Source of the DNA: Streptomyces capillispiralis
GTDB lineage: Bacteria > Actinomycetota > Actinomycetes > Streptomycetales > Streptomycetaceae
Reading direction: 5' to 3'
DNA: 64,000 nucleotides
Assembly: GCF_007829875.1 (NCBI RefSeq)
Contig: NZ_VIWV01000001.1
Location: 3,938,501 to 4,002,500 of the forward strand
Below, piece after piece: positions 1 to 8,395 of the stretch (positions within the stretch are counted from its first letter, which is position 1; the number at the start of each line of letters is the position of its first letter). Made by a program: the position numbers and the translations under genes. The notes under the pieces were generated by a model. The model was not told the DNA's origin, did no database searches, and worked only from the letters and a program-made list of their open reading frames with translations.

Positions 1-649
1 CGTTCTGCTGGGCCAGCCTGCGCACCAGCGGGGAGATCACGGGGACGGGGCCGTCCACGGGCCCGGGGGTGCGGGACGATGCGCCCGTGCTCCCGGGCGC
101 CTTCGCGGTGTCCGCCGCGCCGTTCGCCTGCGGCGTCCCGGCCGCCTCAGCGGAACCACGTGTGTCAGCGGTCCCGGTTGGCTCAACCGTCTCCCGCGTG
201 TCCGCGGTCGTCCTGAGCTGCCCGTTCGCCGACGGTGCGGCGGGAGCGGGCTGGGCCGGACGGATCCGGCGGCGGCGGGCCGGTGCCTGCGAGGTGCCGT
301 AGCCCACCAGGACGTTGCCGGAGCCCTCGGCCGCCGGGTCCTGACCGCGCGTGCCCTCGGCGTCCGTGGCGCCCGCGCCCCCGGCCGGGCCGTCCCCGGT
401 CGGCTCCCCCACCGCCACGGTCAGCAGCGGCGCGCCCACGGGCAGCTCGGTGCCCTCCGCGCCGAAGCGGGCCGTGACGACACCGCCGTAGGGGCAGGGC
501 ACCTCCACCATCGCCTTGGCCGTCTCCACCTCGACGACCGGCTGGTCCACGGCGACAACGTCGCCGACCTCGACCAGCCAGCGCACGATCTCCGCCTCGG
601 TGAGCCCCTCACCGAGGTCGGGCAGCTTGAACTCCAGCACCTGTGCCAT
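1..649 (-). CDS. bkdC: Branched-chain alpha-keto acid dehydrogenase E2 (dihydrolipoamide acyltransferase), N-terminal part
   Basis: This is the acyltransferase core (E2) of the 2-oxo acid dehydrogenase complex. It accepts the acyl group from E1 on a lipoyl arm and passes it to CoA. The ATG at 649 overlaps the E1-beta stop (TGATG), so translation is probably coupled. Residues 1-75 form a lipoyl domain with the motif ETAKAMVEV, whose lysine is the lipoylation site. A long Ala/Pro/Thr-rich flexible linker follows. The sequence VISPLVRRLAQ near the window edge is the start of the peripheral subunit-binding domain. The catalytic domain lies outside the window. The lipoyl domain plus the upstream E1 genes make the family secure. 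Branched-chain specificity, rather than pyruvate, is inferred from the E1-alpha/E1-beta split and the adjacent Lrp-type regulator, a known Streptomyces bkd arrangement. Confidence 0.9.
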   Translation of the reverse strand, partial: MAQVLEFKLPDLGEGLTEAEIVRWLVEVGDVVAVDQPVVEVETAKAMVEVPCPYGGVVTARFGAEGTELPVGAPLLTVAVGEPTGDGPAGGAGATDAEGTRGQDPAAEGSGNVLVGYGTSQAPARRRRIRPAQPAPAAPSANGQLRTTADTRETVEPTGTADTRGSAEAAGTPQANGAADTAKAPGSTGASSRTPGPVDGPVPVISPLVRRLAQQN

Positions 650-1653
650 CAGCTCTCGGCCTCCCATTGCAGACGCCCCACGGCGTCCAGGATCCGGTCC
701 ACACCGGGCAGGTGGTGGCGCTCCAGCATCGGCGGCGGATACGGCAGGTCGAACCCGGCCACACGCAGCACCGGCGCCTCCAGGTGGTGGAAGCAGCGCT
801 CCGTGACCCGGGCCGCGATCTCCCCGCCCGGGCCGCCGAAGCCACCCGACTCGTGGACCACGACCGCGCGCCCCGTCCGCCGTACCGAGGCGCACACCGT
901 CTCGTCGTCGAACGGCACCAGCGAGCGCAGATCGACCACTTCGAGGTCCCAGCCCTCGGCCCGGGCCGCCTCGGCCGCCTCCATGCAGACGGGTACGGAC
1001 GGCCCGTACGTGATGAGCGTGGCGCTCCTCCCTGAACGCCTCACCACCGCACGGCCTATCGGTTCAACGGACGTGGGCTCCTCCGGGTTCCAGGAGTCCT
1101 TCGACCAGTACAGCCGCTTGGGCTCCAGGAAGACGACCGGGTCGTCCGAGGCGATGGCGGCGCGCAGCAGCCCGTAGGCGTCCGCGACGGTGGCGGGCGT
1201 GACGACGTGGAGGCCCGGGGTCGCCATGTAGTACGCCTCGGAGGAGTCGCTGTGGTGCTCGACTCCGCCGATGCCGCCGCCGTAGGGGATGCGGACGGTG
1301 AGCGGCAGGGGCATCCTGCCGCGCGTGCGGTTGCGCATCTTGGCGACGTGCGAGACGAGCTGCTCGAACGCCGGGTAGGCGAACGCGTCGAACTGCATCT
1401 CCACGACGGGACGCAGCCCGTACATGGCCATGCCGACCGCCGTGCCAAGGATGCCGGCCTCGGCCAGCGGCGTGTCCGTGCAGCGGTCCTCGCCGAACTC
1501 CTTGGCGAGTCCGTCGGTGACCCGGAAGACGCCGCCGAGGGTGCCGACGTCCTCGCCCATCACGTGCACCGACGGGTCGGCGGCCATGGCGTCGCGCAGG
1601 GCACGCGTGAGGGCCTGCGCCATGGTGGCCGGCTTGACGGCGACGGTGGTCAT
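649..1653 (-). CDS. bkdB: Branched-chain alpha-keto acid dehydrogenase E1 beta subunit
   Basis: The product is the beta chain of the thiamine-diphosphate E1 decarboxylase and pairs with the E1-alpha encoded just upstream. About 334 residues show the transketolase pyrimidine-binding domain (GEDVGTLGGVFRVT near residue 33, EMQFDAFAYPAFEQ near 85, then a GGGIGG segment) and a C-terminal transketolase-C domain (HESGGFGGPGGEI near 265). Length is normal for the family. The ATG at 1653 overlaps the E1-alpha TGA (TGATG). A GTG one codon earlier (1656) is possible, but the GAAGGGG motif is better spaced from the ATG. It is the second gene of the leftward bkdA-bkdB-bkdC operon. The complex makes isobutyryl-, isovaleryl- and 2-methylbutyryl-CoA, used as fatty-acid and polyketide primers in Streptomyces. 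Confidence 0.93.
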   Translation of the reverse strand: MTTVAVKPATMAQALTRALRDAMAADPSVHVMGEDVGTLGGVFRVTDGLAKEFGEDRCTDTPLAEAGILGTAVGMAMYGLRPVVEMQFDAFAYPAFEQLVSHVAKMRNRTRGRMPLPLTVRIPYGGGIGGVEHHSDSSEAYYMATPGLHVVTPATVADAYGLLRAAIASDDPVVFLEPKRLYWSKDSWNPEEPTSVEPIGRAVVRRSGRSATLITYGPSVPVCMEAAEAARAEGWDLEVVDLRSLVPFDDETVCASVRRTGRAVVVHESGGFGGPGGEIAARVTERCFHHLEAPVLRVAGFDLPYPPPMLERHHLPGVDRILDAVGRLQWEAES

Positions 1654-2792
1654 CACTGCGCCCCTTCCGGCTCGGCCTCGGCCGCCAGCTCGGCCCGCAG
1701 CTGCTCGCGCTGCTCCAGCAGCTGGGGGGTGGGCTCGGCGTAGACGTGGGCGAAGAGGTCCATGGGGTCGAGCTCGGGGTCCCGGTTCATGTGGGCGCGC
1801 AAGGCGGCGGCCATGGTCTCGGCGTCCTGGCGGACGCTGTCCGCCGCGGCTTCGTCGAGCAGGCCGCGCGCGGTCAGCTCCTGCTCCAGCAGCGCGATCG
1901 GGTCGTGCCGCTTCCAGGTCTCCACCTCGGCGTCGCCGCGGTAGCGGGTCGCGTCGTCGGCGTTGGTGTGGGCCTCCACGCGGTACGTGATCGCCTCGAC
2001 CAGGGTCGGGCCGCCGCCCGCCCGCGCGCGGCGCACGGCGTCGGCCAGGACCTCGTGCACGGCGGCGGCGTCGTTGCCGTCGACGAGGCGGCCGGGCATG
2101 CCGTAGCCGACGGCCTTGTGGGCCAGCGACGGTGCCGCGGTCTGCTTGGCGAGCGGTACGGAGATCGCGAAGCCGTTGTTCTGGACGAAGAAGACCACCG
2201 GGGCCTGCCAGACGGCGGCGAAGTTCAGCGCCTCGTGGAAGTCGCCCTCGCTGGTGCCGCCGTCGCCGACCATGGCGAGGGCGACCACGTCGTCGCCCTT
2301 GAGGCGGGCGGCGTGGGCGAGTCCGACGGCGTGCGGCAGCTGGGTGGCGAGCGGGGTGCTCAGGGGAGCCACCCGGTGCTGCTGGGGGTCGTAGCCGGTG
2401 TGCCAGTCGCCGCGCAGCAGGGTGAGGGCCTCGACGGGGTCCACACCGCGTGCGACGACCGCGAGCGTGTCGCGGTAGCTCGGGAAGAGCCAGTCGCGCT
2501 CCTCGAGCACGAGGGCGGCGGCGACCTCACAGGCCTCCTGGCCGGTGCTGGAGGGGTAGACCGCGAGACGGCCCTGCTTGGTGAGGGCGGTGGCCTGCGC
2601 GTTGTAGCGGCGGCCCTTCACCAGCTCGGCGTACAGCCGGCGCAGCAGCTCCGGGTCGGCACCGGCGGCCGCCTCGGTGCCGAGCACGCGGTACGGCTCC
2701 GCGTCGGGCAGCAGCGGCGCGGGGTCGGTACGGGGCTGCCAGGCGGGCGGCGGGGTCGGCCGGTAGGCCCCCCGCTGCTCCATGACCGTCAT
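1653..2792 (-). CDS. bkdA: Branched-chain alpha-keto acid dehydrogenase E1 alpha subunit
   Basis: This is the alpha chain of the ThDP-dependent E1 component, 379 residues. It carries the cofactor motif starting GDGGTSEGDF (about residues 176-185) and ending in the NN of QNNGFAI (about 204-210), plus the phosphorylation-loop region YRVEAHTNADDATRY. The start is the ATG at 2792, preceded on the coding strand by an AGGAGG-type ribosome site. The open frame extends far upstream, but that extension has no homology and would run antisense through the divergent regulator gene. It is the first gene of the bkd operon and diverges from an Lrp/AsnC gene. The shared upstream region contains an ACCGA-N4-TCGGT palindrome like those in the nearby paa promoters. 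Confidence 0.93.
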   Translation of the reverse strand: MTVMEQRGAYRPTPPPAWQPRTDPAPLLPDAEPYRVLGTEAAAGADPELLRRLYAELVKGRRYNAQATALTKQGRLAVYPSSTGQEACEVAAALVLEERDWLFPSYRDTLAVVARGVDPVEALTLLRGDWHTGYDPQQHRVAPLSTPLATQLPHAVGLAHAARLKGDDVVALAMVGDGGTSEGDFHEALNFAAVWQAPVVFFVQNNGFAISVPLAKQTAAPSLAHKAVGYGMPGRLVDGNDAAAVHEVLADAVRRARAGGGPTLVEAITYRVEAHTNADDATRYRGDAEVETWKRHDPIALLEQELTARGLLDEAAADSVRQDAETMAAALRAHMNRDPELDPMDLFAHVYAEPTPQLLEQREQLRAELAAEAEPEGAQ

Positions 2793-2851
2793 GACGGCAC
2801 CTCCTCGTGGGACGTGTGACGGAGGCGCGGCGTCTGTGACGCGCCTCACCA

Positions 2852-2865
2852 ACCGATTGTTCGGT
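2852..2865. promoter_or_regulatory. PaaR-type operator in the bkdA/bkdR intergenic region
   Basis: The sequence ACCGATTGTTCGGT is an inverted repeat with arms ACCGA and TCGGT around TTGT. The same arms occur at 5652-5665 and 10756-10769, in front of the paaH/paaN and paaA genes. It fits the core ACCGNNCGNNCGGT reported for actinobacterial PaaR repressors except for one central base. Binding here is inferred. Confidence 0.55.
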
Positions 2866-2894
2866 CGTCGGCACATTTTGGCTACGGGTGGCGC

Positions 2895-2926
2895 CAGGCT
2901 GTGGACAAACGGTTCTCCACAGCCTG
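2895..2926. repeat. 11-bp inverted repeat containing two DnaA-box-like motifs upstream of bkdR
   Basis: CAGGCTGTGGA (2895-2905) and TCCACAGCCTG (2916-2926) form a perfect inverted repeat with a 10-nt spacer, 20 nt before the bkdR start. It contains TGTGGACAA (2900-2908) and TTCTCCACA (2913-2921). The same arms occur in oriC at 55465-55497. Its role is unknown: an operator, a leader hairpin or a DnaA-binding pair are all possible. Confidence 0.6.
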
Positions 2927-2945
2927 AGATGGATGCAGGACGTCC

Positions 2946-3467
2946 ATGGCGGAGAGGCGGGGGCGGGTGGCATTTGAACAAATGGCCGAGGGCCCGGAGG
3001 GGATCGGACCGCTTCCGCCCGCGCGGCCCCTCGACGCCATCGACCAGGACATCCTGCGGATGCTCCAGGCGGACGGCCGCGCGTCCATACGCTCCGTCGC
3101 CGAACGGGTGCACGTCTCCCGCGCGAACGCCTACGCACGGATCAACCGGCTGGTCGAGGACGGCGTCATCCGCGGTTTCGGTGCCCGCGTCAACCATGAA
3201 CGGGCGGGTCACGGGACGTCCGCGTACATCACCCTGCAGATCGTCCAGAACTCCTGGCGCACGGTCCGCGAGCAGCTCAGACAGCTCCCCGGCGCCTCGC
3301 ACATCGCCCTGGTCGGCGGCGATTTCGACGTCCTGCTGCTGGTGCACACGCCCGACAACCGGGCGCTGCGCGAGCTGGTGCTCACCCGGCTCCAGGCGAT
3401 CCCCGAGGTGCTCGGCACGCGCACCCTGCTGGTGTTCGAGGAGGAGGACCTGGAGCCGCAGAGCTGA
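2946..3467 (+). CDS. bkdR: Lrp/AsnC family transcriptional regulator
   Basis: The 173-residue product has the Lrp/AsnC layout. After about 28 extra residues comes a winged helix-turn-helix (LDAIDQDILRMLQADGR, then VAERVHVSRANAYARINRLVEDG), followed by an alpha-beta RAM ligand-binding domain with the typical GASHIALVGGDFDVLLLV segment. It is divergently transcribed from bkdA, as in other Streptomyces where the Lrp-type BkdR controls branched-chain keto-acid dehydrogenase genes. The assignment to BkdR rests on context. Branched-chain amino or keto acids would be the expected effectors. The downstream gene on the opposite strand converges on it only 26 bp away. Confidence 0.85.
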   Translation: MAERRGRVAFEQMAEGPEGIGPLPPARPLDAIDQDILRMLQADGRASIRSVAERVHVSRANAYARINRLVEDGVIRGFGARVNHERAGHGTSAYITLQIVQNSWRTVREQLRQLPGASHIALVGGDFDVLLLVHTPDNRALRELVLTRLQAIPEVLGTRTLLVFEEEDLEPQS

Positions 3468-3493
3468 GCCACCCGGGGGCCGCGCCGGGGGCC

Positions 3494-4084
3494 TCAGACC
3501 GCCTTGCGCAGCCCTCCGAAGGCCAGCTGGGCCACCGCGTCGGCCACCTCGCGCTCGTTCATGCCGCGCCCGTCCGGCCGGTACCACTCGACGATCGAAT
3601 TGATCATCCCGAAGACCAGCCGGGTCACCAGGCGCACCTCTATGTCCTCGCGCACGTCCCCGTCGGCCGCCGCGGCCTTCAGCAGCGCGGCGACCCGGTG
3701 GTCGAACTCGCGCCGCCGCTCCAGCGCCCACCGCTCGGTGTCCGTGTTGCCGCGCACCCGCAGCAGCAGCGTCACGTACGGCAGCTCGGCGATCAGCACC
3801 TCGACCATCCGCCGGACGACGTACTCCAGCCGCTCGGCGGCGCGCCCCACGCACGCGTGCTCCTCGTCGAGGATGGCGAAGAGCCCGTCCAGGGCCCGGC
3901 TCACCGCGCGGCGCAGCAGTTCCTCCTTGCCGGCCACGTGGTGGTAGATCGACGACTTGGAGATGACCGCCGCCTTGGAGAGGTGCTCCATGGAGGTGCC
4001 GTCGTAGCCGCGCTCGTTGAACACCTGCACGGCGACGGACAGCAGCGTCTCCGGGGTGTACGTGTCGCGCCTGGCGGTGGTCAT
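3494..4084 (-). CDS. paaR: TetR family repressor, PaaR-like
   Basis: The 196-residue product has an N-terminal TetR helix-turn-helix (LLSVAVQVFNERGYDGTSMEH, then KSSIYHHVAGKEELL) and a helical ligand domain. The ATG at 4084 overlaps the stop of the upstream dehydrogenase gene (ATGA), so it is cotranscribed with a phenylacetate-pathway enzyme. Palindromes ACCGA-N4-TCGGT lie before that dehydrogenase/paaN pair, before paaA and before bkdA. In Corynebacterium a TetR protein, PaaR, represses paa genes through such a site and responds to phenylacetyl-CoA. The same role is inferred here from context and operator. Confidence 0.8.
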   Translation of the reverse strand: MTTARRDTYTPETLLSVAVQVFNERGYDGTSMEHLSKAAVISKSSIYHHVAGKEELLRRAVSRALDGLFAILDEEHACVGRAAERLEYVVRRMVEVLIAELPYVTLLLRVRGNTDTERWALERRREFDHRVAALLKAAAADGDVREDIEVRLVTRLVFGMINSIVEWYRPDGRGMNEREVADAVAQLAFGGLRKAV

Positions 4085-5595
4085 GGGGTGTCCTCCCGCT
4101 TGTCGGAGGCGTAGGCGTGGCGGTACAGCGCGAGGGACGGCGCATAGCGGCCGGACGGTTCGCACTCGTGCAGGTTGTCCAGCAGGGAGCAGGCCCAGGT
4201 GCCGCCGAGCCGCCGGCTCCACTCCAGGGGTCCGAGCGGGTAGTTGACGCCCAGGCGCATCGCGGTGTCGACGTCCTCCTCGGTGGCCACGCCCTTGGCC
4301 ACGGCGTCGTGCGCCAGGTCGATGATCCGGGCCACCGTCCGCGCGACGATCATCCCGGGGACGTCCCCGATGACGCTGACCTTCTTGCCGAGCGCCTGGA
4401 ACAGGCCGATGGCCTCGGCGACGGTCCGCGCGGAGGTGTCCTGGGCGTGGGACAGGGCGACGCGCGTGGCCCTGCGGTAGTCGAGGGCGAGGTCGAAGTA
4501 GACGACGTCGCGGAACTCCACGGAGGTCTGGCCGTCGGCGAGGACCAGCTGACCGCCGCCGGGCAGTACCAGGCGGGTGCCGTTGTCCTCGTCCTCCTCG
4601 CGCACCTGGATGCCGGCCTCGCGGATCAGGGCGAGCAGCTCCGAGGCGGGCCCCAGGGTGCCCTCGGCGACCACGTACGCGGGCGGCTCGGCGGGTTCCG
4701 CGGTGTGCGGCTCGGGGCGCTCGGCGCCGTCCCGGTGGTCGTACCAGCCCCGGCCGCTCTTGCGGCCCAGGCGGCCGGACTCCACCAGCCGGCGCTGGAC
4801 CAGGGAGGGGGTGAAGCGCACGTCCTGGAAGAAGGACTGCCACACAGAGTGGGTGACGGACTCGTTGACGTCCTGCCCGATGAGGTCGGTCAGCTCGAAG
4901 GCGCCCATCCGGAAACCGCCGGACTCGCGCAGGATCGCGTCGATGGTGGCGGGATCGGCGCCCTGGGACTCGTACACCGCGAAGGCCTCGGCGTAGAAGG
5001 GCCGGGCGATGCGGTTGACGATGAAACCGGGGGTGTCGGCGCAGGCGACGGGCGTCTTGCCCCAGGCGCGGGCCGTCTCGTACGCGCGCGTGGCGTACGT
5101 GACGTCGGTGGCGAAGCCGGAGACGACCTCGACGAGCGGCAGCAGCGGCGCGGGGTTGAAGAAATGCAGGCCCACGAAGCGGCCGGGGACGCGCAGGGCG
5201 CCGCCGATCGCGGTGACGGAGAGGGAGGAGGTGTTGGTGGCGAGCAGGCAGTCGTCGGAAACGACATCCTCCAGCGCCCGGAACAGCTCCTGCTTGACGT
5301 CCAGGCGCTCCAGGACGGCCTCGGCCACCAGGGCGCAGCCGGCGAGGCCCGCGAGCTCGTCGACGGGCTCCAGGCGGGCGCGCGCGGCGTCCCGCTCGCC
5401 GGCGGTGAGCCGCTCCTTCTCCACCAGCCGGTCGAGCCGCGCGCCGATCGCGTCGGCCGCCTCACGGGCCCGGCCGGGCGCGGTGTCGTACAGCCGGACG
5501 GGATGGCCCGCGACCAGCGCGACCTGGGCGATTCCCTGGCCCATGGTGCCGGTGCCGACCACGGCCACGGGACTGCTGAGGTCGAGTGCTGTCAT
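4081..5595 (-). CDS. paaH: 3-hydroxyacyl-CoA dehydrogenase of phenylacetate catabolism
   Basis: This NAD-dependent enzyme oxidises 3-hydroxyadipyl-CoA to 3-oxoadipyl-CoA, a late step of the aerobic phenylacetyl-CoA pathway. The 504-residue product has an N-terminal Rossmann domain (AVVGTGTMGQGIAQVAL, residues about 11-27), the family signatures HFFNPAPLLPLVEVV and DTPGFIVNRI, and a C-terminal duplication with a second 3HCDH-type helical domain (GDVPGMIVARTVARI, then LGVNYPLGPLEW). This two-repeat form and its length match PaaH/PaaC-type enzymes rather than the 280-residue single-domain form. It diverges from paaN across a short region with a PaaR-type palindrome, and the TetR gene overlaps its 3' end. 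Confidence 0.9.
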   Translation of the reverse strand: MTALDLSSPVAVVGTGTMGQGIAQVALVAGHPVRLYDTAPGRAREAADAIGARLDRLVEKERLTAGERDAARARLEPVDELAGLAGCALVAEAVLERLDVKQELFRALEDVVSDDCLLATNTSSLSVTAIGGALRVPGRFVGLHFFNPAPLLPLVEVVSGFATDVTYATRAYETARAWGKTPVACADTPGFIVNRIARPFYAEAFAVYESQGADPATIDAILRESGGFRMGAFELTDLIGQDVNESVTHSVWQSFFQDVRFTPSLVQRRLVESGRLGRKSGRGWYDHRDGAERPEPHTAEPAEPPAYVVAEGTLGPASELLALIREAGIQVREEDEDNGTRLVLPGGGQLVLADGQTSVEFRDVVYFDLALDYRRATRVALSHAQDTSARTVAEAIGLFQALGKKVSVIGDVPGMIVARTVARIIDLAHDAVAKGVATEEDVDTAMRLGVNYPLGPLEWSRRLGGTWACSLLDNLHECEPSGRYAPSLALYRHAYASDKREDTP

Positions 5596-5651
5596 GTGCG
5601 CGATCCTCCCGCACGGGGTTTTCCACGGATGCGGCGGACCCCCTTGTCCCG

Positions 5652-5665
5652 ACCGATCGTTCGGT
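5652..5665. promoter_or_regulatory. PaaR-type operator between paaH and paaN
   Basis: ACCGATCGTTCGGT fully matches the core ACCGNNCGNNCGGT. It lies 57 bp from the paaH start and 91 bp from the paaN start, so one dimer site could control both divergent promoters. The palindrome is directly visible; the identity of the protein that binds it is inferred. Confidence 0.65.
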
Positions 5666-5755
5666 TACTCTAACTCTGACCGCCCGTTCCTGACTACGTT
5701 TCCGCACTGTCCATGAGCTCGACGAAGAGTTCCTGAGACGAGGAGTTGGTCCCGC

Positions 5756-7447
5756 ATGGCCGCCGAACTCACCGCGCACGAGCTGATCGCCCGGCACCGC
5801 CCCACCCTGGACCAGGCGCTGGAAGCGATCCGCACGCGCGCGTACTGGTCCCCGCACCCCGAACACCCCAAGGCCTACGGGGAGAACGGCAGCCTGGACA
5901 TGGCGGCGGGCAAGGCCGCCTTCGACGCCCTGTCCGGCACCCGCCTCGACTACGGCCAGCCCGGTACGGACGGCTGGGTCGACGGCGAGACCTCCCCCTA
6001 CGGCATCGACCTGGGCGTGAGCTACCCGCACGCGGACCTCGACGAACTGCTGCCCGCCATGAAGGCCGGGATGCGGGCCTGGCGGGACGCGGGAGCGGAG
6101 ACCCGCGCGGTGGTCTGCCTGGAGATCCTCAAGCGGATCAGCGACCGGACGATGGAGTTCGCCCAGGCGGTCATGCACACCTCAGGACAGGCCTTCATGA
6201 TGGCCTTCCAGGCGGGCGGACCGCACGCCCAGGACCGCGGCATGGAAGCGGTGGCCTACGCGTACGTGGAGCAGGTCCGCACGCCCGACACCGCGGAGTG
6301 GACCAAGCCGCAGGGCAAGCGCGACCCGCTCGCCCTCACCAAGCAGTTCACCCCGGTCCCCAGGGGCATCGCCCTGGTGATCGGCTGCAACACCTTCCCG
6401 ACGTGGAACGGCTACCCGGGCCTGTTCGCCTCCCTGGCCACCGGCAACGCGGTCCTGGTCAAGCCGCACCCCCGCGCGGTGCTGCCGCTCGCGCTGACCG
6501 TGCAGGTCGCCCGCCAGGTGCTCACCGAGGCCGGATTCGACGCCAACCTGGTCGCGCTGGCCGCCGAGCGGCCCGGCGAGGGCATCGCCAAGACACTCGC
6601 CACCCGCCCGGAGATCCGGATCATCGACTACACCGGCTCCACCGAGTTCGGCGACTGGCTGGAGGCCAACGCCCGCCAGGCGCAGGTCTTCACCGAGAAG
6701 GCCGGTGTCAACACGGTGCTCGTGGAGTCGACCGACGACTACCGGGGCATGCTGGCCAACCTGGCGTTCTCCCTGTCGCTCTACAGCGGCCAGATGTGCA
6801 CCACCCCGCAGAACCTGCTCGTCCCGCGCGACGGCATCACCACCGACGAGGGCCCCAAGTCCTTCGACGAGGTCGCCGCCGACCTGGGCGGTGCGGTCGA
6901 CAAACTGCTCGGCGACGACGCCCGGGCGAACGCGCTGCTGGGCGCGATCGTCAACCCGGACGTCAAGGCCCGCCTGGAGGCCGCCGCCGGCCTCGGCGAG
7001 GTCGCCCTCGCCTCCCGCGAGATCGTCCACCCGGAGTTCCCGGGCGCGGTGGTCCGCACCCCGGTGATCGTGAAGCTCGACGGCGCCAAGCCGGACGCGG
7101 AGGCCGCCTACATGAGCGAGTGCTTCGGCCCGGTCTCCTTCGCCGTCGCCGTCGACTCGGCGGACCACGCGGCGGACCTGCTGCGCCGCACCGTGCGCGA
7201 GAAGGGCGCGATGACCGTCGGCGCGTACACCACCTCCCCCGAGGTGGAGGAGGCGGTGCGGGAGGTCTGCCTGGAGGAGGCCGCCCAGCTCTCCCTCAAC
7301 CTGACCGGCGGGGTGTACGTCAACCAGACGGCCGCCTTCTCCGACTTCCACGGCTCCGGCGGCAACCCGGCGGCCAACGCGGCGCTGTGCGACGGCGCCT
7401 TCGTCGCCAACCGCTTCCGCGTGGTCGAGGTGCGCCGGGAGGCGTAG
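5756..7447 (+). CDS. paaN: Phenylacetate degradation aldehyde dehydrogenase PaaN (no hydratase domain)
   Basis: The 563-residue product belongs to the aldehyde dehydrogenase superfamily. YTGSTEFG lies near residue 292, EKAG carries the general-base glutamate near 313, and the nucleophile cysteine is in QMCTTPQ near residue 348. In the aerobic phenylacetate route, this activity oxidises the aldehyde formed when the oxepin-CoA ring is opened. In E. coli PaaZ the same polypeptide has a MaoC-type hydratase domain. Here the protein ends after the dehydrogenase fold, as in the actinobacterial PaaN_2 type, so ring hydrolysis must come from a separate protein not in this window. It diverges from paaH and shares an operator region. 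The ATG at 5756 has a GAGG motif upstream. Confidence 0.88.
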   Translation: MAAELTAHELIARHRPTLDQALEAIRTRAYWSPHPEHPKAYGENGSLDMAAGKAAFDALSGTRLDYGQPGTDGWVDGETSPYGIDLGVSYPHADLDELLPAMKAGMRAWRDAGAETRAVVCLEILKRISDRTMEFAQAVMHTSGQAFMMAFQAGGPHAQDRGMEAVAYAYVEQVRTPDTAEWTKPQGKRDPLALTKQFTPVPRGIALVIGCNTFPTWNGYPGLFASLATGNAVLVKPHPRAVLPLALTVQVARQVLTEAGFDANLVALAAERPGEGIAKTLATRPEIRIIDYTGSTEFGDWLEANARQAQVFTEKAGVNTVLVESTDDYRGMLANLAFSLSLYSGQMCTTPQNLLVPRDGITTDEGPKSFDEVAADLGGAVDKLLGDDARANALLGAIVNPDVKARLEAAAGLGEVALASREIVHPEFPGAVVRTPVIVKLDGAKPDAEAAYMSECFGPVSFAVAVDSADHAADLLRRTVREKGAMTVGAYTTSPEVEEAVREVCLEEAAQLSLNLTGGVYVNQTAAFSDFHGSGGNPAANAALCDGAFVANRFRVVEVRREA

Positions 7448-7494
7448 GGCGGCTGGGGCGGCTCGAGGAAGGGACAGGGCTCCCGGGGGCGCGC

Positions 7495-8385
7495 TCAGGC
7501 GGGCGGGCCTCCGGGAGCGCCGCCGGTGGCGCTCCAGTGGTACAGCGTCATGGCCACGCTGGTCGCGAGGTTGTAGCTGGAGACCTGGGGACGCATCGGC
7601 AGCGCCACCAGGTGGTCGGCCCGCGCCCGCAGTCCGGCCGACAGCCCGCTCCGCTCGGAGCCGAAGGCGAGCAGTGCGTCGTCCGGAAGCGTCATCGCGC
7701 GGATGTCCTCGCCCTCCGGGTCGAGCGCGAAGAGCGGGCCGGGCGGCAGTTCCTCGACGGCCGTCCGCTCCACGGCGGTGGCGAAGTGCAGCCCGGCCCC
7801 GCCGCGCACCACCGTGGGATGCCAGGGGTCGAGGGTGCCGGTGGTGACGACGCCGGTCGCGCCGAAACCGGCGGCCAGCCGGATCACCGCGCCCGCGTTG
7901 CCGAGGTTGCGCGGGTTGTCCAGGACCACCAGGGGGGCGGTGCGCGGGGTGTGCGCCAGCGCGCGGAGGTTGTCCGCGCGGGAGGGTCGTACGGCCAGGG
8001 CGGCCACCGCGGTCGGATGCGGGCGCGGCACGAGGGCGGCGTACGTCTCGTGGGGCACCTCGGTCAGCAGGGCCGCCAGCGTGTCCCGTACGTCCTCGGC
8101 CAGTTCGTCGGCGAGCGCGAGCGCGGCGGCCCGGTCCGCGGCGAGCGCGACCCGCACCTCGGCCCCGAAGCGCACGGCGTGCTTGAGGGCGTGGAAGCCG
8201 TCGAGCAGGACGGCGGTGCCGGTGAGGCGGTGCCAGGCGGACACGGCGTCGGCGGGAGTCAGGGACGCGACGGATCCTGACCGCGCCCCGAATCCGGTCG
8301 GCGCCTCGGATCCTTCCTCGGGTCCGGTCAGCCTCTCGGGCCCTGCGGTGCGGTCGGGCCCGGCGGTGCGGTCGGGGTCGCTCAT
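7495..8385 (-). CDS. TrmH/SpoU family RNA 2'-O-methyltransferase
   Basis: The 296-residue product carries the SPOUT knot motifs: motif 1 in VVLDNPRNLGNAGAVIRLAA, motif 2 around LLAFGSERSGLS, and motif 3 in SSYNLATSVAMTLYHW. These bind S-adenosylmethionine and the target RNA. The first 30 residues are a low-complexity tail with a repeated RTAGP(D/E)R unit, so the true start may be further in. Such proteins methylate a ribose in tRNA or rRNA; the specific target cannot be told from sequence. The gene converges on paaN and shows no functional link to the paa genes. Confidence 0.85.
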   Translation of the reverse strand: MSDPDRTAGPDRTAGPERLTGPEEGSEAPTGFGARSGSVASLTPADAVSAWHRLTGTAVLLDGFHALKHAVRFGAEVRVALAADRAAALALADELAEDVRDTLAALLTEVPHETYAALVPRPHPTAVAALAVRPSRADNLRALAHTPRTAPLVVLDNPRNLGNAGAVIRLAAGFGATGVVTTGTLDPWHPTVVRGGAGLHFATAVERTAVEELPPGPLFALDPEGEDIRAMTLPDDALLAFGSERSGLSAGLRARADHLVALPMRPQVSSYNLATSVAMTLYHWSATGGAPGGPPA

Positions 8386-8395
8386 GGCGTGCAGC

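Noticed and set aside
2793..4145. N-terminal extension of E1-alpha through the bkdR and TetR region
   Set aside because: The frame stays open by chance antisense to bkdR; translated residues are Arg/Pro-rich and unrelated to E1.
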